Part shown: piece after piece, positions 1 through 11,821 of the stretch
Position numbering within the stretch: the first letter of the stretch is position 1
Layout of the letters: every line of letters begins with the position of its first letter
The notes under the pieces: generated by a model
What the model saw: the letters and a program-made list of their open reading frames with translations, nothing else
The model's database searches: none
What the model was told of the DNA's origin: nothing
Assembly: GCA_030407085.1 (NCBI GenBank)
Contig: JAQOWT010000018.1
Coordinates: 1 to 64,000, forward strand
Length of the DNA: 64,000 nucleotides
Source of the DNA: Trichopria drosophilae
Lineage: Eukaryota > Arthropoda > Insecta > Hymenoptera > Diapriidae
Direction: 5' to 3'
Translations under genes and position numbers: made by a program

Positions 1-157
1 GGCAAATTACGCTTCCGATTATATACGTAAAATTGAATTCCTTTCTTCGGGAAATCAATCCATTTGAATTAATATTTACGGAATCAAAAAGTATGGAATT
101 CAAAATGAATTGAAATTTCTTATCCTATCCTATCCCAATCGTCGATTGCTGGGTACT
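1..157. repeat. Right end of a TA-flanked MITE (CCCAGCAAT family), cut by window edge
   Basis: This is the inner part and right terminus of a short non-autonomous element. It ends in ATTGCTGGG followed by TA. The same sequence lies inverted at 38107-38254 within a complete copy whose two ends are inverted repeats (CCCAGCAAT... and ...ATTGCTGGG) next to TA. A TA target and short inverted ends fit a Tc1/mariner-type MITE. No coding capacity is visible. Confidence 0.6.
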
Positions 158-1031
158 CTCATGACTCAACTTTCTCATATGGTTTAGCTGAATTTGTCAA
201 TTACATTTTGTTCAGTGTATGCACGAACTCTTTAACTAAAGTCTGATTTCGACACACACCCCGTTGATACCTATCTAATCGGATGCTAAAATGAGGTGGG
301 TAGGTACAAATCGAACTTTACGCATTAATATCAATATTTACTATTTACACGCAGCAAAGTCAAAATTACACCATAATCAAAATACATAAATAAGATACAA
401 AAATGAATGTAGTTGATTATTAAATTATTACAATAACAAGCTCGTGCAATCGATGTCATAACATGTATATCATGAGTTGCAAATACATAACAGAAAAATG
501 GATTATCTTATATCTCATTAAAATATATACAAAAATTGATGACCCAATGGCCTATTAAAATAACATTTTAAAGATGTACGATTCTAATTAAATCTGTTTT
601 TAACGGCAAATGTTAGAATTGCAGATAGAGTTTATTGCCCTTATCTATGAATCATCAACACTATCAAATGGACCAGAGATAAGAGAGAAAATGACCATCG
701 AAATGGGAAAACGAAACAACGTAAACAACATCATTTTAAGTGGCCTACCTCAAGTTTAAAAAACGGACATTTTGACGTATTTAATCCGCAACGCCTTTTC
801 TCAAAACAGAAGCACAACCCAAGCACAGACAAAAAGCACGTGTTTGTCTCGACTTCATCCGCAAGAACATATTCTGCTCAAAGCTGTTCTTTAATTTACA
901 GCATACGGACTGACCTAGGGTTATATGGGCCTTCTACCTGCCTAGGTAGTACCACTCATTTGGAAAAACCCATTTTGGGAAGGTTAATGTCCGTTCTTAT
1001 TTTTAACAGACAAGGACAGAAAATTTTGGGT

Positions 1032-1039
1032 ATAAATAC
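1032..1039 (+). promoter_or_regulatory. TATA box of the two-exon gene, copy 1
   Basis: A TATAAATA motif lies 93 bp upstream of the ATG at 1132, in the context GGGTATAAATACGG. It is preserved in copy 2 at 37238-37245 on the minus strand. Transcription would be expected to start about 30 bp downstream, near 1062. Preservation in both copies supports a real RNA polymerase II promoter; the start site itself is inferred. Confidence 0.55.
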
Positions 1040-1131
1040 GGAGTGCATTTGGGTTTGGAGTAGTCGACTACTTGCAAGCTGCAGATCATCAGTCGTTCAG
1101 TGAATTTTTACCAAATTCAAAGTAAAAAAAA

Positions 1132-1975
1132 ATGGCACGTGTATTTTTCCGTAAATCTACTGGCTGAAACCTCGACTCGGAATTGGCGGAAGCAGCAAAG
1201 GAGGATGCATCGCTGGAAGTCAGGAATGAACGGGACGTTCATGTCACAATAGACGAAGTAAGTATTGGCAATATTTATAAAAATTGTGTTTATCGAAAAT
1301 GCATTAAGATATCCTTGCATGTCTTTTAATTTATTTGTTTGCTACGGGAATTCTAAAGTGATAGTAAAAAAGTGTTTAAAATTGTTACATACTCAATTCA
1401 GCACCGTAAAAAGCTTAAATTCCGCAAAAATTGTGCTAATTTTCTTACATTAAGTCAATATTTGTGCCCAAAACCTTGTTTTTAGTTTTGTGAACTTACT
1501 TTTAGTCAATATTCACGTTTGAAATAAGAATTCTCTGACTTGGGTGTGACAAGCTCGAAAAATGTTAAAATTAATAATGTTCATTATTATAATGAACATA
1601 AATTAATAATGGACATAAATGTTCGTTAAATTCATAACTTTTCTTTTTCTTTGATCAAATGTGGCCTTTAATATGACATTTAATACCTCTCAAATTATGT
1701 AAAACAATGAACTTTTGATGCAGTACAATGAGACAATATTGATTACAAAATATAAAATATTATTGAGATATTTATGTACTAATAATTATATTTTTCACTT
1801 TTAGGATCCATCTTCGAATTCTCCCGGGAAGAAAGAAGTGTTACATGTCGCCAAATTTTTGAAACGCATGCATATGTCGCGAGTACCAGGATCAACTGCC
1901 CAAACTGGCGAGCAGGAAGCAGAAATGCATCTATATACGCAGAACAGAGGAGTTAAGAGGAAACTCGTCTTTTAA
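1132..1975 (+). pseudogene. Two-exon small gene of unknown function, copy 1 (nonsense mutation in exon 1)
   Basis: Exon 1 runs 1132-1257 (42 codons from ATG) and ends at the consensus donor GTAAGT. The intron is 1258-1804 (547 bp) and ends in a T-rich tract plus TTTTAG. Exon 2 runs 1805-1975 (56 codons plus TAA). The joint is in phase 0. The predicted 98-residue product is hydrophilic, starts MARVFFRKSTG and ends in a basic KRKLVF tail that could act as a nuclear localisation signal. I recognise no family. In this copy codon 12 is TGA where the inverted copy at 36300-37143 has CGA, so it should not give a full-length product. An ATG, a clean donor and acceptor, matching phase and a TATA box about 100 bp upstream make a chance arrangement unlikely. 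The repeat-borne location suggests a transposon accessory gene or a captured host fragment. Confidence 0.6.
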
Positions 1976-3289
1976 AAATATGATATATTGTAAATATTTG
2001 AAAATATTTTTTACATACCTTAATATCCTGGTTTTGATTTTCTTGACCCAATTCCTGAGTATATTTAAGTGTTTTTAAGGTAATTTACGACTTTGCGGTT
2101 TAGAAAAGACAAATCTATTACATTTTGATGTAATGAATGGACTGTCTTCGCTATATATTAAAAAATAACGTGTTTATATCAGTTGCTTCAATGGAAACAC
2201 TTTTTATAACAGTTTCTTAAATATCAAAGTTAACAAGCTGCAGAAGATATTAGTATTAAGGAAGCTAAAATCACCAATCATCAAAAGAAAAAGTTATCAC
2301 ATCGTTGTCCTTATCTTTAAAATCGCTTTCACAATCTTTAAGAGCTTATCACTTGGATACTAGCCTTTGAAACTTCTGGATACCTTACTCCCTAAATTCC
2401 TTCAAGTGCAATTTCAGTCTGAAAGAGTGCTAAAATCGAGTTTTTAAATTGTACCCTTGATCATTTTGGTAATCAAATACAATCATCATATTTGTTTTTT
2501 AAGAGCTTTACTTGACCTATCGGTGTATTTAATTTATCCAAAAAATTACTAATTTCAAATTTACTCCTAACCATCTTAACCTCGGGGTCTCCTTAATTAA
2601 TATTCTTTTTTTAATGGCTTTGAAAACTTCATATTCCAAGTATTTTATAATAATACAATATATAACTATATAAATTAAGGCACTCTACTTTTTCTAACTC
2701 TACTTATAACTGTCATTGAGAGCACAGGGACATAATCTTAATCTGTTTGGAATGAATTTTAACTCCACACGGAGTGAATTTTCATTCCACGCGAAGAGTG
2801 AGTTTTCAGTCCAACATTTGGAAACTTCCACTCTAAGAAATTTAGAGGAAACTCGTCAGAATATTCAGAGAAAATCGTTTACCCATTGACCACTAACGTT
2901 TGTTTTAAATAATTGAAATAACTTATATTTTTTATATATATTGATTATTGTTACATCATCATTCTGTTGAAAGCATTTTACTTATATTAATTGAATCATA
3001 AATTACAAAATGTATTGATAAATACTTGTACGAGACTCGTACGAGTACGAGAGGACTCGTATGCGACCTACTAATTTTCTCAGACTCCTGCTAATACCGG
3101 TGTATTATATATAGATCGTATGGAAATGTATTATATATAGATCATATATATTTAGTTCTTAATAATAACAAAATAATGACAAAATTAATGAATAGTCTCA
3201 ATGTTATTGCTGTGGTTTTCCAGTATAAATTAGTAAATCTACCACACGAACAGAAATTTCTAGGTTTTCTATCATGACTTTGCATCATT

Positions 3290-3352
3290 GCTTTCTTATC
3301 CTCTAAAAACGTGCTAAAAAAACACGAAAACATGCTTTTAGAGGGTAAGAAA
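3290..3352. other. Imperfect hairpin, copy 1
   Basis: Two arms of about 24 nt face each other around a loop of about 15 nt: GCTTTCTTAYCCTCTAAAA on one side and its complement on the other. The same hairpin is kept in the inverted copy at 34928-34990. It marks the edge of the gene-bearing block next to block M. Its function is unknown; it may be the end of a small foldback element. Confidence 0.45.
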
Positions 3353-3354
3353 GC

Positions 3355-3793
3355 TGTGAAATAAAACCTTCACCGCGATGCAAAACCTAGCCATTTTTCC
3401 TCGTGTAGAATATCAATTAATGCGGCCCTGATCAAGTACTGATCAGTTTTCCTCAATATAATGCAGAACCTGATCTAACGATAAATCCGATCAAGGTCTG
3501 ATCAGCCCCTGGTATCTTTCTCGCTCATGTGAGGTCGCGGTTGCACTGTCAGGCGTCATTCAAATGTTGATCGAACAGTCTTAAATATTTAGTTACAAAT
3601 TATTCCATACACTGAGAGAAAAATTTAGTCATATTTACTGTCTTAGAAATAGTCGTAATCAATTGGTCATTTTCATTATTTATGTAGTAGAATGTACTGC
3701 AAGATAGTTATTTGTACTACTCAAATTTAGCGGGAGTTAGGAATAAATAAAAAGTAGCATTTATTACATATTAGTGAAATGATAAGTTATGTA
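3355..3793. repeat. Block M repeat, copy 1
   Basis: A stretch starting AAATAAAACCTTCACCGCGA is present again in direct orientation at 11137-11569 and inverted at 34488-34925. It contains several TGATCAG/CTGATCA palindromes (TCAAGTACTGATCAG and similar) and no open reading frame worth calling. In every copy it is joined to the MITE that starts GGGGAAGTAGGGGC, so the two travelled together. It looks like the body of a non-autonomous repeat whose class I cannot assign. Confidence 0.65.
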
Positions 3794-3853
3794 GGGGATG
3801 TAGGGGCAAAGTGGGAGGGTTGTTAAAATTACTTCTGCAAAGAGAGAGAGAGA

Positions 3854-3886
<33 letters not shown>

Positions 3887-3895
3887 ATTGAGAGA

Positions 3896-3926
<31 letters not shown>

Positions 3927-4415
3927 AGAGAGAGAGAGATGATGAGAGAGAGAGAGAGAGATGAGAGAGAGAAGAGATGAGAGAGAGGAGAGAGAGAGAG
4001 AGGAAAAGAGAGTTCTTACTTATCTCTGTGAACCTAAAGCAAAACGGAATGCATCCTACAGCCTCAACCCCAAATGAAACAAATAAAAAACGAAAATAGA
4101 GTGTAAGGGATACCACTATTAAGTCATCCAATTCAGATTTTAATTACGCTTAATTTATTGATACTTGCTAATATCTTTCTGATTACTTGCTAAGCAATTT
4201 AAAAAAAGTTTGAATTTACAAATTGACTTGGACTTCCTAGGTCATGTTCGAACAGTTGGTAAATACTAAATGGAAACTGAAATATGTTTCAAAATGTGTA
4301 TTACGATCATACTTTTGTAAATAAACAGTGCAAACAAACACATAGGAACTGTTCTAATACAGCGAAACGCCAAAATCCCACTTTGCCCCGTATCCCACTT
4401 TGCACCTACTTCCCC
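3794..4415. repeat. MITE with GGGG...CCCC inverted ends and an internal (AG)n tract
   Basis: The left end reads GGGGATGTAGGGGCAAAGTG and the right end is the near-complement CACTTTGCACCTACTTCCCC, each next to TA. This gives a 622-bp element with inverted ends of about 25 bp and a TA target. Its centre is a long AG microsatellite. Incomplete copies lie at 11570-11886, 34342-34487 (inverted) and 43261-43719. In all three the sequence breaks at the AG tract. No coding capacity. Confidence 0.6.
3838..4010. repeat. (AG)n microsatellite, interrupted
   Basis: About 170 bp of near-pure AG dinucleotide, broken by a few GATG and AAG units. It lies inside the MITE at 3794-4415. Long leucine/serine ORFs read from it on the minus strand are artefacts of the repeat. 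Confidence 0.95.
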
Positions 4416-4824
4416 TATATATATATATATATATTAATTTAGATTTTAACTGAAGTAGAATCGACAATAACTTTCCATTCATAATCATTTGGAACCATCG
4501 AGTATTATAAATAAACATTTTTAAAAGATTTTTGGAAAGGAATTTCAATGAATTTGGAGTCCATACTGTAAAAGGGCCATTTTATATTGATGAATACGAT
4601 AAGGGGAAGAAAAATATAAATAAATAATAAAATTATCAATAATAATTAATGGTTAAATAAATTTAAACACAAATATAAATGTACTTAGAAATAAGTGAAA
4701 ATTGATTTTGTATTGCCTATACTAAACATAGAAAAAAAATTACAGTAAAGAACGTTTGGGCTCTAGATTATCCTTTAATTATTATAATTAAAAATTACAA
4801 TTATTATTATAATTAGAAGAAATA
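4416..4824. repeat. AT-rich flank shared with 43720-44124
   Basis: After the MITE the same AT-rich sequence continues in both places up to AGAAGAAATAAACCC, where the copies diverge. The alignment is in direct orientation. It shows that the two AG-bearing MITE copies share flanking DNA, so they arose by segmental duplication and not by separate insertion. No gene seen. Confidence 0.75.
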
Positions 4825-5160
4825 AACCCATGGATTAATAGTACATTACCTAACAAGGGTGTAATGTATACTTTTACGCACGGGACGGGAACCATATATA
4901 CGAGGCGCCGAGTGATGTGTAAAGTTCCCGACCCGTGCGTAAACAGTTATACTTTACACATGTGTTAGGTATCCTATTTTTTGTATTTGCGCGCGTAAGG
5001 TGAGTGCGTAAAGTATAACTTTACGCACGACCGGTCATTTTACGAATTTCGTCGTCGAGAGTGCATAAATGTTTACTTTAGGCGCGAAAGATAGGCATCA
5101 AAAGTACTTTACGCACGAACTTTACGCCCGCAATTACAAAAAATCTTTTTTGGATTTCAT
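4825..5160. other. Cluster of TTTACGCAC motifs in both orientations
   Basis: Five exact TTTACGCAC or GTGCGTAAA motifs occur between 4873 and 5120, with several one-base variants (TTTACGCCC, GTGCATAAA, GTGTAAAG). They lie in alternating orientation and the stretch is locally GC-richer than its surroundings. Such clusters are typical of the subterminal transposase-binding arrays of DNA transposons, but I could not find the two ends of an element. Confidence 0.5.
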
Positions 5161-6402
5161 ATGCATTTCCTACCATTAGAAAAAAACGACCTATGGATCG
5201 AAAAGTTTATTGGTCTTTAATTATAGCAAATGCATTTTATCTGAATTGTTTTGTCGTCCTTTTCAAAGGGAAAACTAGATACTTTATACTAGATACTAGA
5301 TGCCTTCGACCCGGGTGCCTACAATTTTGGCTAAATACGTATTGCAGTTCCCTGACGAAAGGCCGATGCTTCCGGGAATATTCCCATTTTAACACTGCCA
5401 GGAAAGAAGGTGGTAGGGGGTAGTTCTAGCATCGTTAGGTTCGAGCAGTTTCTACGTTGCTTAGCGGGCAATAAACCTGTCTAAGGGGTTTTAATTTTAG
5501 CTTCGAAAATAAATAAACTTTCATATTCTCTTTATGTCTGCTTATTAACTTTGCGATTAAAACTGTTATAAAATAATTTTTGGTAAAGAATTTTTCCATA
5601 TTTGGGGATTTTGAGAGGTGAACAAAGTGTTCAAAACATGCCAACGAAACTTCAACGTATTCTAAGTAATCCTAATAAGTTTTTGTTCGGTAAATTTGTT
5701 TTCCAAAAGTTATTTTCAAATAAAAAATTCCTGAACTTTCCGACGACTTTTTTTGTAGGAATTTATTTGACAATAATAATTTTTTGGAAAAAATATTATG
5801 AAACTTAAATTCTAATAATTGCTCAAAGAATAACCTAAAATTTTCTCAAACCTAATCAAATTTTTCAAATAAAAAATTCCTAGACAAAAAAATCTCGGAA
5901 AATCGTCGAAAAGTGCAGCAATTTTGCAAAAAAATGTCCGAGTATTATACCTTGAGGAATTCTAAGGACTTTTTGTTCCGCAACATTTTTTCCGAAAGTT
6001 TATAATTTTCAAATAAAAAATGCCTGAACTTTTCGACGATTTTGCGTGTTTTCGTCGCCATTTTGGATACTGTTATTTTCAAAATGGTAATATACGCGTT
6101 TTACAGTTCAAGTCTCGAGGACACGATTTCTTAAATTAAATAAGAATTCTGATTTATTTCAAGTTGCAAAAACCATCTAAAGAAAAAAAACATTTCCAAA
6201 ATTCCTATTTTTTTTGTGGAAATAATCGTATATAGTTTTTCAAGGTTGCATTTTTTTTTAAATCTAATATAACATTCGTAAAATTCAGTTCACTTTACGT
6301 CAGATATGGCAGCTTGGACAGATTTTAGAAACTTTGTTGTAGACAAAATACAACCGTTGAAAACTGTAATAAAAAAACGTTCATTCAGGACTTAATGGGT
6401 TA
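5161..6402. other. AT-rich stretch, no gene recognised
   Basis: The stretch has no convincing coding region. Positions 5195-5272 are shared with 20167-20243. Between 5720 and 6060 a phrase of the type AAATAAAAAATKCCTGAACTT followed by CGACGA recurs with variation, suggesting degraded internal repeats of the same element that carries the tandem array at 6403-6830. Confidence 0.4.
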
Positions 6403-6835
6403 AGAATCTTATATTTATTTTTCAAAATTCAAAATGGTGAATGCAATATGGAGGACAAATTTTTGTGAATTCATTCGATTCATTTGACACTCTTTCGGTT
6501 GTTGATTAAGAATCTGATATTCATTTTTCAAAATTCAAGATGGCGGACCCAATATGGCGGACAAATTTTTGTAAATTCGGTATATTCGCGTGAAACTTTT
6601 TACTCGGGAGATTATAAAGGTCGTTGAGTAAGAATCCGACGTTCATTTTTCAAAATTCAAAATGGCGAATCCAAAATGGTGGACAAATTTTTGTAAATTC
6701 TGTAAATTCGTCAAATTTGCATGAAACTTTTTTAAAGAGGTTCTCAAGGTCGTTGACTAAGAATCCGACGTTCAGTTTACACAATTCAAAATGGCGGATC
6801 CAATATGGCGGACAAATGTAAATATACTCACTCAA
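6403..6835. repeat. Four tandem units of 104-128 bp containing paired ATGGCGG motifs
   Basis: Units start at about 6403, 6507, 6631 and 6759 with AAGAATCYGAYRTTCA, followed by TTCAAAATTCAAAATGGCG, then a GATCCAATATGGCGGACAAA phrase and TTTTGTAAATTC. Short ORFs on both strands are a by-product. The ATGGCGG pair recurs near 10,610-10,975 and once in each piggyBac end module (26320, 29590, 56310, 61615). Confidence 0.7.
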
Positions 6836-8178
6836 TTCGCTCGACCCTCTTTAGTCAAGGTTCTCGTGTTTTCTTGCAAAAATACGCCATAACTTGTTTT
6901 TAGTTAAGAATAACTAAATTTTAGCTTCCGAACCTGAAAAAATGTTATTAATTAATATATTTAAAAATCACAGTCTTAGTTGAAAAATTGACAGCAGAAA
7001 ATACTATCTGTATTCTATTCTCGTCGTAGTAATGATTTCTTTCATTTTATATTATATTATAATCCGTTCTCGCTCCATGATCTCTGCCTACGATTTTCTT
7101 CGTAACAATATACCTAGTACAACTTTTTGCTTTTCATACAGTTTTGTGTTATATACAATAATAATCTTCGCTATATATATATTTATATATATGTCGAGCC
7201 ATCGTAGTACGCTTGTGCGTAATAAATTGCCTCGTCCCTTGTTTCGCGTCTACCTTACCCCCCTCTCTCTTTCTAACCTCTAAAAAGAGAGAGAGCGAAA
7301 AAAAACACTCACGGCCTAGAAAACTGTCGGCAGCTTTCGGCTCCTCTCGCACAGATAATTTTCTCCATCTCCTATCACGACCATATTTACATCTAAATCT
7401 CCTATTTACACAGGTATATGACAGAACATTGATTCGCTAAAAAGCTCGTTCACTCCGTAGTCGACGAAATGAAAAGACCTCGGCCTTGACACTCTGACTT
7501 TAAATTCACGTACACTTTTAGATAAAACACTGATGTACCTACGATACATTTGAGAGAAAAAACTGCTTGCAACGTCGAAAAATCTCCGCTTCCCATACCT
7601 CCCGCTTGATCTCGTCGATCGCGTCTAATTGCACTCTTGAAGGACATTAAAAAACGGATTCCAGCATCTCATAACCTCCAAAAATTTTAACATTTCTTAA
7701 CGAACCGTAAGATTGCTTTAAAAATTTTGTTATTTACATTTCCTTCCAATTTTACATCGCTATGAATTCCGTCTTTAACTTCCCGTTTTCTTTTTTTTTT
7801 ACATTAGGAAATGAGGTCAGAACTCATTAACCTTACCTTAAATTCGACTTATAATAGGCGTAACTATAAATTTCTTAGATTCCGTCTTGAAATTTAAGCA
7901 TTTTTTTTTTTACAAAAAATAGGGATGATCACGAACAAGATTAAAAGCTTCGATTATAAATCTTAATCTTATACACCAGTTGGCTGCCTTATTATTAGGT
8001 TAGGAACGGCATCTCGCAATTATCTAAAACATACATTCTCATGTATCGTCCTGAAATATTTTTCAGCAAAACACATTTCCGGCGTTCGTTACTATATTAT
8101 TACGAATCGATTTATTCGTCTACAATTGTGAATTTTCTTATCAAGCAAAAAAATATTAGTACAAAAATGTATACATAC
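6836..8178 (-). other. Non-repetitive region 3' of the host-like exon; possible intron plus 3' UTR
   Basis: This sequence is not repeated elsewhere in the window and has mixed composition (CT-rich, T-runs and GC-rich islets), unlike the surrounding transposon DNA. Read on the minus strand it follows the exon at 8179-8375. Short in-frame continuations with an AG acceptor and early stop can be imagined near 7620-7670, but none is compelling. I call it putative downstream intron and 3' UTR only. Confidence 0.3.
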
Positions 8179-8375
8179 TCTCGTGATATCCACATGATGT
8201 TCTTCTTGAATCATATCTAAAGCTGGACTATTGCTTGGTGAATAACTGACTGGAGTCGTGGCAGGTGACCTGTGATGCCTCAAAGGACTTAAATCCAGAG
8301 GTGTCGCTGGTGGTTGTGCTGGAGTTCCATGAACTATACTGCCTTGAACTGGAGTCGTCGATAGGCCACTAAGAC
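8179..8375 (-). CDS. Internal exon of a host gene encoding a Ser/Thr-Pro-rich segment
   Basis: On the minus strand an open stretch of 65 codons is bounded by an acceptor (TGTGTTCCAG before 8375) and a donor (ACGAGA then GTATGT after 8179). The exon starts in phase 1 and ends on a codon boundary. The peptide has low hydrophobicity and eight Ser-Pro or Thr-Pro pairs, including TPLDLSPLRHHRSPATTPV and SYSPSNSPALDM, and ends QEEHHVDITR. This is typical of a disordered regulatory region with proline-directed phosphorylation sites in a kinase, transcription factor or co-activator. I do not recognise the protein. The sequence is not repeated in the window and codon use looks coding (varied third positions), unlike the transposon relics. 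Neighbouring exons were not found; the upstream intron would run into the transposon-rich region to the right. Confidence 0.6.
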
Positions 8376-10579
8376 CTGGAACACAATATCGCAGTTGTTT
8401 TAATTAACCATGTCCTATTCGTTCTTAGCTATCGTTTGCGACGATTGCAATTATTTATTTCGTTACTAATAAGCTAGAGGTATTTTTATAAAATACTTTA
8501 ACTAGTTTTATATCTTCACTCGCTAATGTTCGCTCAGAGCATATATCTTTAGTTATGATTAGTAAATAGACTGAACAATATAATAATAGTTCAAAAGATA
8601 ATAAAATTAGTTTGACAATAGATTAGATTGTAAAGGCTCATATAATAATTGAAACCATTTTAAATTAGTAGTTAACAAATGCACTTCGATTTCATTTGCA
8701 AGTTACTTTGCTCTGTCTAATTACATCTGAACTAAAAGTATCTAACAGGTGTAGGAGAATTTGATTATTCAGTTCTTTTATCTTTGCCGCCAAGATTAAT
8801 AATCTGAGCCAGTTTGAATGTGACTTACTTTCTTCCTTACCTAATTCTATTATGTTCCTTTCTTGATCAGAAAATTTATTGGTACGATAAATTACTCAGA
8901 TCGCTTAAGGGGGAAATATGGATACTTTTTCATTCTAATGCTTCCGAATCAAAAACGATGCAAAATACACAAAAAATGCACTGAACTTTCGGCAGGAAAT
9001 TTTCTACAAAAAGATCAGTGAGGGCTATTAATAGGTTAACCGCAAATAACGTTGGAATTTCGTGTTTGGAAGTTAATGTGAAAATTCTAGAATCTGAATA
9101 CAGATTTGTATTGTACATTCCATCGTTGCTCATGTAAAATAATGAAAAAGAGATCAACGGAACGAATGCAAAAATGAAAAGCCGTTAGGAAAATGAAAAC
9201 GGTGTTGCATATTGGTATATCAATATTCTCTTTTCAACTTCCGAAACGATTTCGACGGATGTGGGGAAAAGTAAGGTTCAGAAGCTTTCATATAACACTT
9301 GATAATAACAATTCGGAAAATTTAGTGAGGGAATTTCAAGGGAAGATCGGAAAATGGATTTTTTGGGTATCGAGTCGACTCGACTCAAGCTTTCCTTTAT
9401 CCCACCACCTTCTTTTCATCCATTTCCTATCAAACTAGCCGTAGTGAATCCGCCATTTTAAGTTATAAAAAACTGATAACGAATTTATATTCAAGAACCT
9501 TTTTGAATTTTTTCGATTTAAGGATTTGAATTAAGGATTACCTATCATTCTATTTTATCAATTGCTATTAAAAAATGTTACAACTAAAAAAACAACTGAA
9601 AAAACAACTAATAACATTTTCTTGAAAATTGCTACGTTTTGAATTCTGCGATTGTTACTTTTGGTACAACTAATTACTCCACTCAATCGAAAATTAAAAT
9701 TCTATTGATCAACATCTGCATATAAACAAATTACTTTCTATTTAAGAAAATACTATTTTTTGGTTATTTTCCCCATTTGATTGTTTTGAAAAAACGTCTG
9801 TAGATATTTAAAAATCGACTCTAAATTGAAAAATAACACCCCTGAGAACTATTCCTGATCAATTTGCATTACAATTAATTTGCGATTCATAAGACGATTA
9901 TTAAGGTAAAATATAGGGAGAATTTGCGTCATTTCCGGAGTAAAAGAGGATAATATGTTTCATGCGCAAGCCAGTAGATGGCAGCACGAATTAGATCTGT
10001 CATGATCAGAATTTGCTTTGATTTGATGTCTATAAACGGTTTCATTTCAAAAGTATCATCTGCAGGTACATTTCGAACTTGCTATTCGATTTTTATTATT
10101 TAATAATTATTCACAAAGTTTACTAATTGTTTTCCAACTCCTCTGTTATTTACTTCACGCTTTCACCTTTAATGTACACTATTAAACAATTCTTTAGAAA
10201 TGCTCTGAAACATGTAATCGAATCTTTTTATGGATGCCCTTTCAGTATTTTATCAACTAAAATATAAGATGGTTAGTTACAATAACACAGAAACGAGAGG
10301 TGAATGAAAAATTGGTTTGATTCATTAACTCGTTAACTCTCCGAGTTCCAGAAAATGTTCCCTTTATTTCATCGCGTTAAAAAAAATCTTACCGTCGAAC
10401 AACAATAATAACAAGTTTTTGAGTGTTTATGGTACGACCAATCGATTTTTAATATTTTCCGAAATACAAAAAACATAGGACATTTCTTAATTTTATTTCA
10501 AAAAATCTTGCATTTTTACACGAACATGTTTTTCAATCTTGTTGAAACCATGGACAGAGTGGAGTAATAAATTTTACAT
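8376..10579. other. Mostly unique AT-rich DNA, probably intronic or intergenic
   Basis: No second host exon, RNA gene or complete transposon was identified. The sequence is largely non-repetitive within the window. Reading minus-strand frames gave no open stretch with both splice sites. It is compatible with an intron upstream of the exon at 8179-8375. Confidence 0.35.
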
Positions 10580-11136
10580 TAAAGTCCAAGAGGCGTAATT
10601 TCAAAATTTAAAATGGCGGAGGCACAATGGCGTTTAATTGAGAAAATGTATAGACTATAGGATTTTTTAGTGTTTTATTTTTATAAAGTAACTAGAAGTA
10701 ATGGGCCTATACGTAAGGGTTACTTCTGATCTTGAATTTATTGTTAAAATGTTAAAATTAAAAATGGCGGACGCAACCATGAAAAATGTATCCGTTCTGG
10801 ATAAAAATGTTTGAAATTTTATATTTTCATGTATTTTAGAGCAATGATTGAGAATGTGAGCTCGTTATGTTCAACTCCAAAATGTTCCTGATAAAAATGC
10901 ATAAAATTAAGTATTTATATCTGCATTGCTCTTCGATTACGGATTTGAGATAGTCATTTTACATTCAAAATGGCGGCTGAAGTATGACGTACAACATCTA
11001 TAAAACTAGATATGCAAAATATATGAGAAACTGACTATTTATATAACACCTCTACGTAAGGATTTCTAAATTTTAGATTTCTAACTCAGATTCATAATCA
11101 TAACCTAAAAATTATAAATTTCAGGCATTATTTTGA
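10580..11136. repeat. Degraded ATGGCGG-containing repeat
   Basis: Three spaced phrases of the form TTCAAAATTTAAAATGGCGG occur near 10600-10620, 10755-10770 and 10965-10975. They resemble the tandem array at 6403-6835 but are more diverged. No coding capacity is seen. The stretch ends at block M copy 2. Confidence 0.45.
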
Positions 11137-11569
11137 AATAAAACCTTCACCGCGATGCAAAACCTAGCCATTTTCCTCATGTAGAATATCAATTAATGCA
11201 GCCCTGATCAAGTACTGATCAGTTTTCCTCAATATATTGCAGAACCTGATCTAACGATTAATCCGATTAAGGTCTGATCAGCCCCTGGTATCTTTCTCGC
11301 TCATATGAGGTCGCGGTTGCACTGTCAGGCGTCATTCAAATGTTGATCGAACAGTCTAAAATATTTAGTTACAAATTATTCCATACACTGAGAGAGAAAT
11401 TTAGTCATATTTACTGTCTTAGAAATAGTCGTAATCAATTGGTCATTTTCATTATTTATGTAGTAGAATGTACTGCGAGATAGTTATTTGTACTACTCGA
11501 ATTTAGCAGGAGTTAGGAATAAATAAATAGTAGCATTTACTACATATTAGTGAAATGATAAGTTATGTA
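11137..11569. repeat. Block M repeat, copy 2
   Basis: Direct copy of 3355-3793 with scattered substitutions. Here it is preceded by ATGGCGG-repeat DNA and not by the gene-bearing block, so block M and the gene-bearing block are separate units. Confidence 0.7.
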
Positions 11570-11821
11570 GGGGAAGTAGGGGCAAAGTGGGATGGTTTTG
11601 GAAAAAATTATGTACACAAAATATGGGGCAAAAGAATGGTTAGGTGTGGTTTAGAAACTTTTATTCAGGTCCTCAACTAACTTATTATAAAACACATTTA
11701 AAAAAAGTATCCGTTTAATACGCCAAATATCAATTTTACGCAAAAACTGTTTTTACAGAAATCTGAAAATCCAGGGGCAAAGTGGGACGGGTTGTTAAAA
11801 TTACTTCTGCAAAGGTATGAC

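Larger units (their letters stand above)
158..3354. repeat. Duplicated gene-bearing block, copy 1
   Basis: This block is repeated in inverted orientation at 34926-38106, a few percent diverged by eye. Besides the two-exon gene at 1132-1975 it holds AT-rich sequence with no other convincing coding region. The ends of the block are not sharp transposon ends: one abuts a MITE at 157 and the other the block M repeat at 3355. The block may be part of a larger mobile element or a segmental duplication. A perfect 23-bp palindrome centred near 1587 (ATGTTCATTA-TTA-TAATGAACAT) lies in the intron. Confidence 0.7.

Noticed and set aside
3829..4131. Leucine/serine-rich and Arg-Glu-rich ORFs at 3829-4131 and 34156-34510
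   Set aside because: Pure translations of AG/CT microsatellites.
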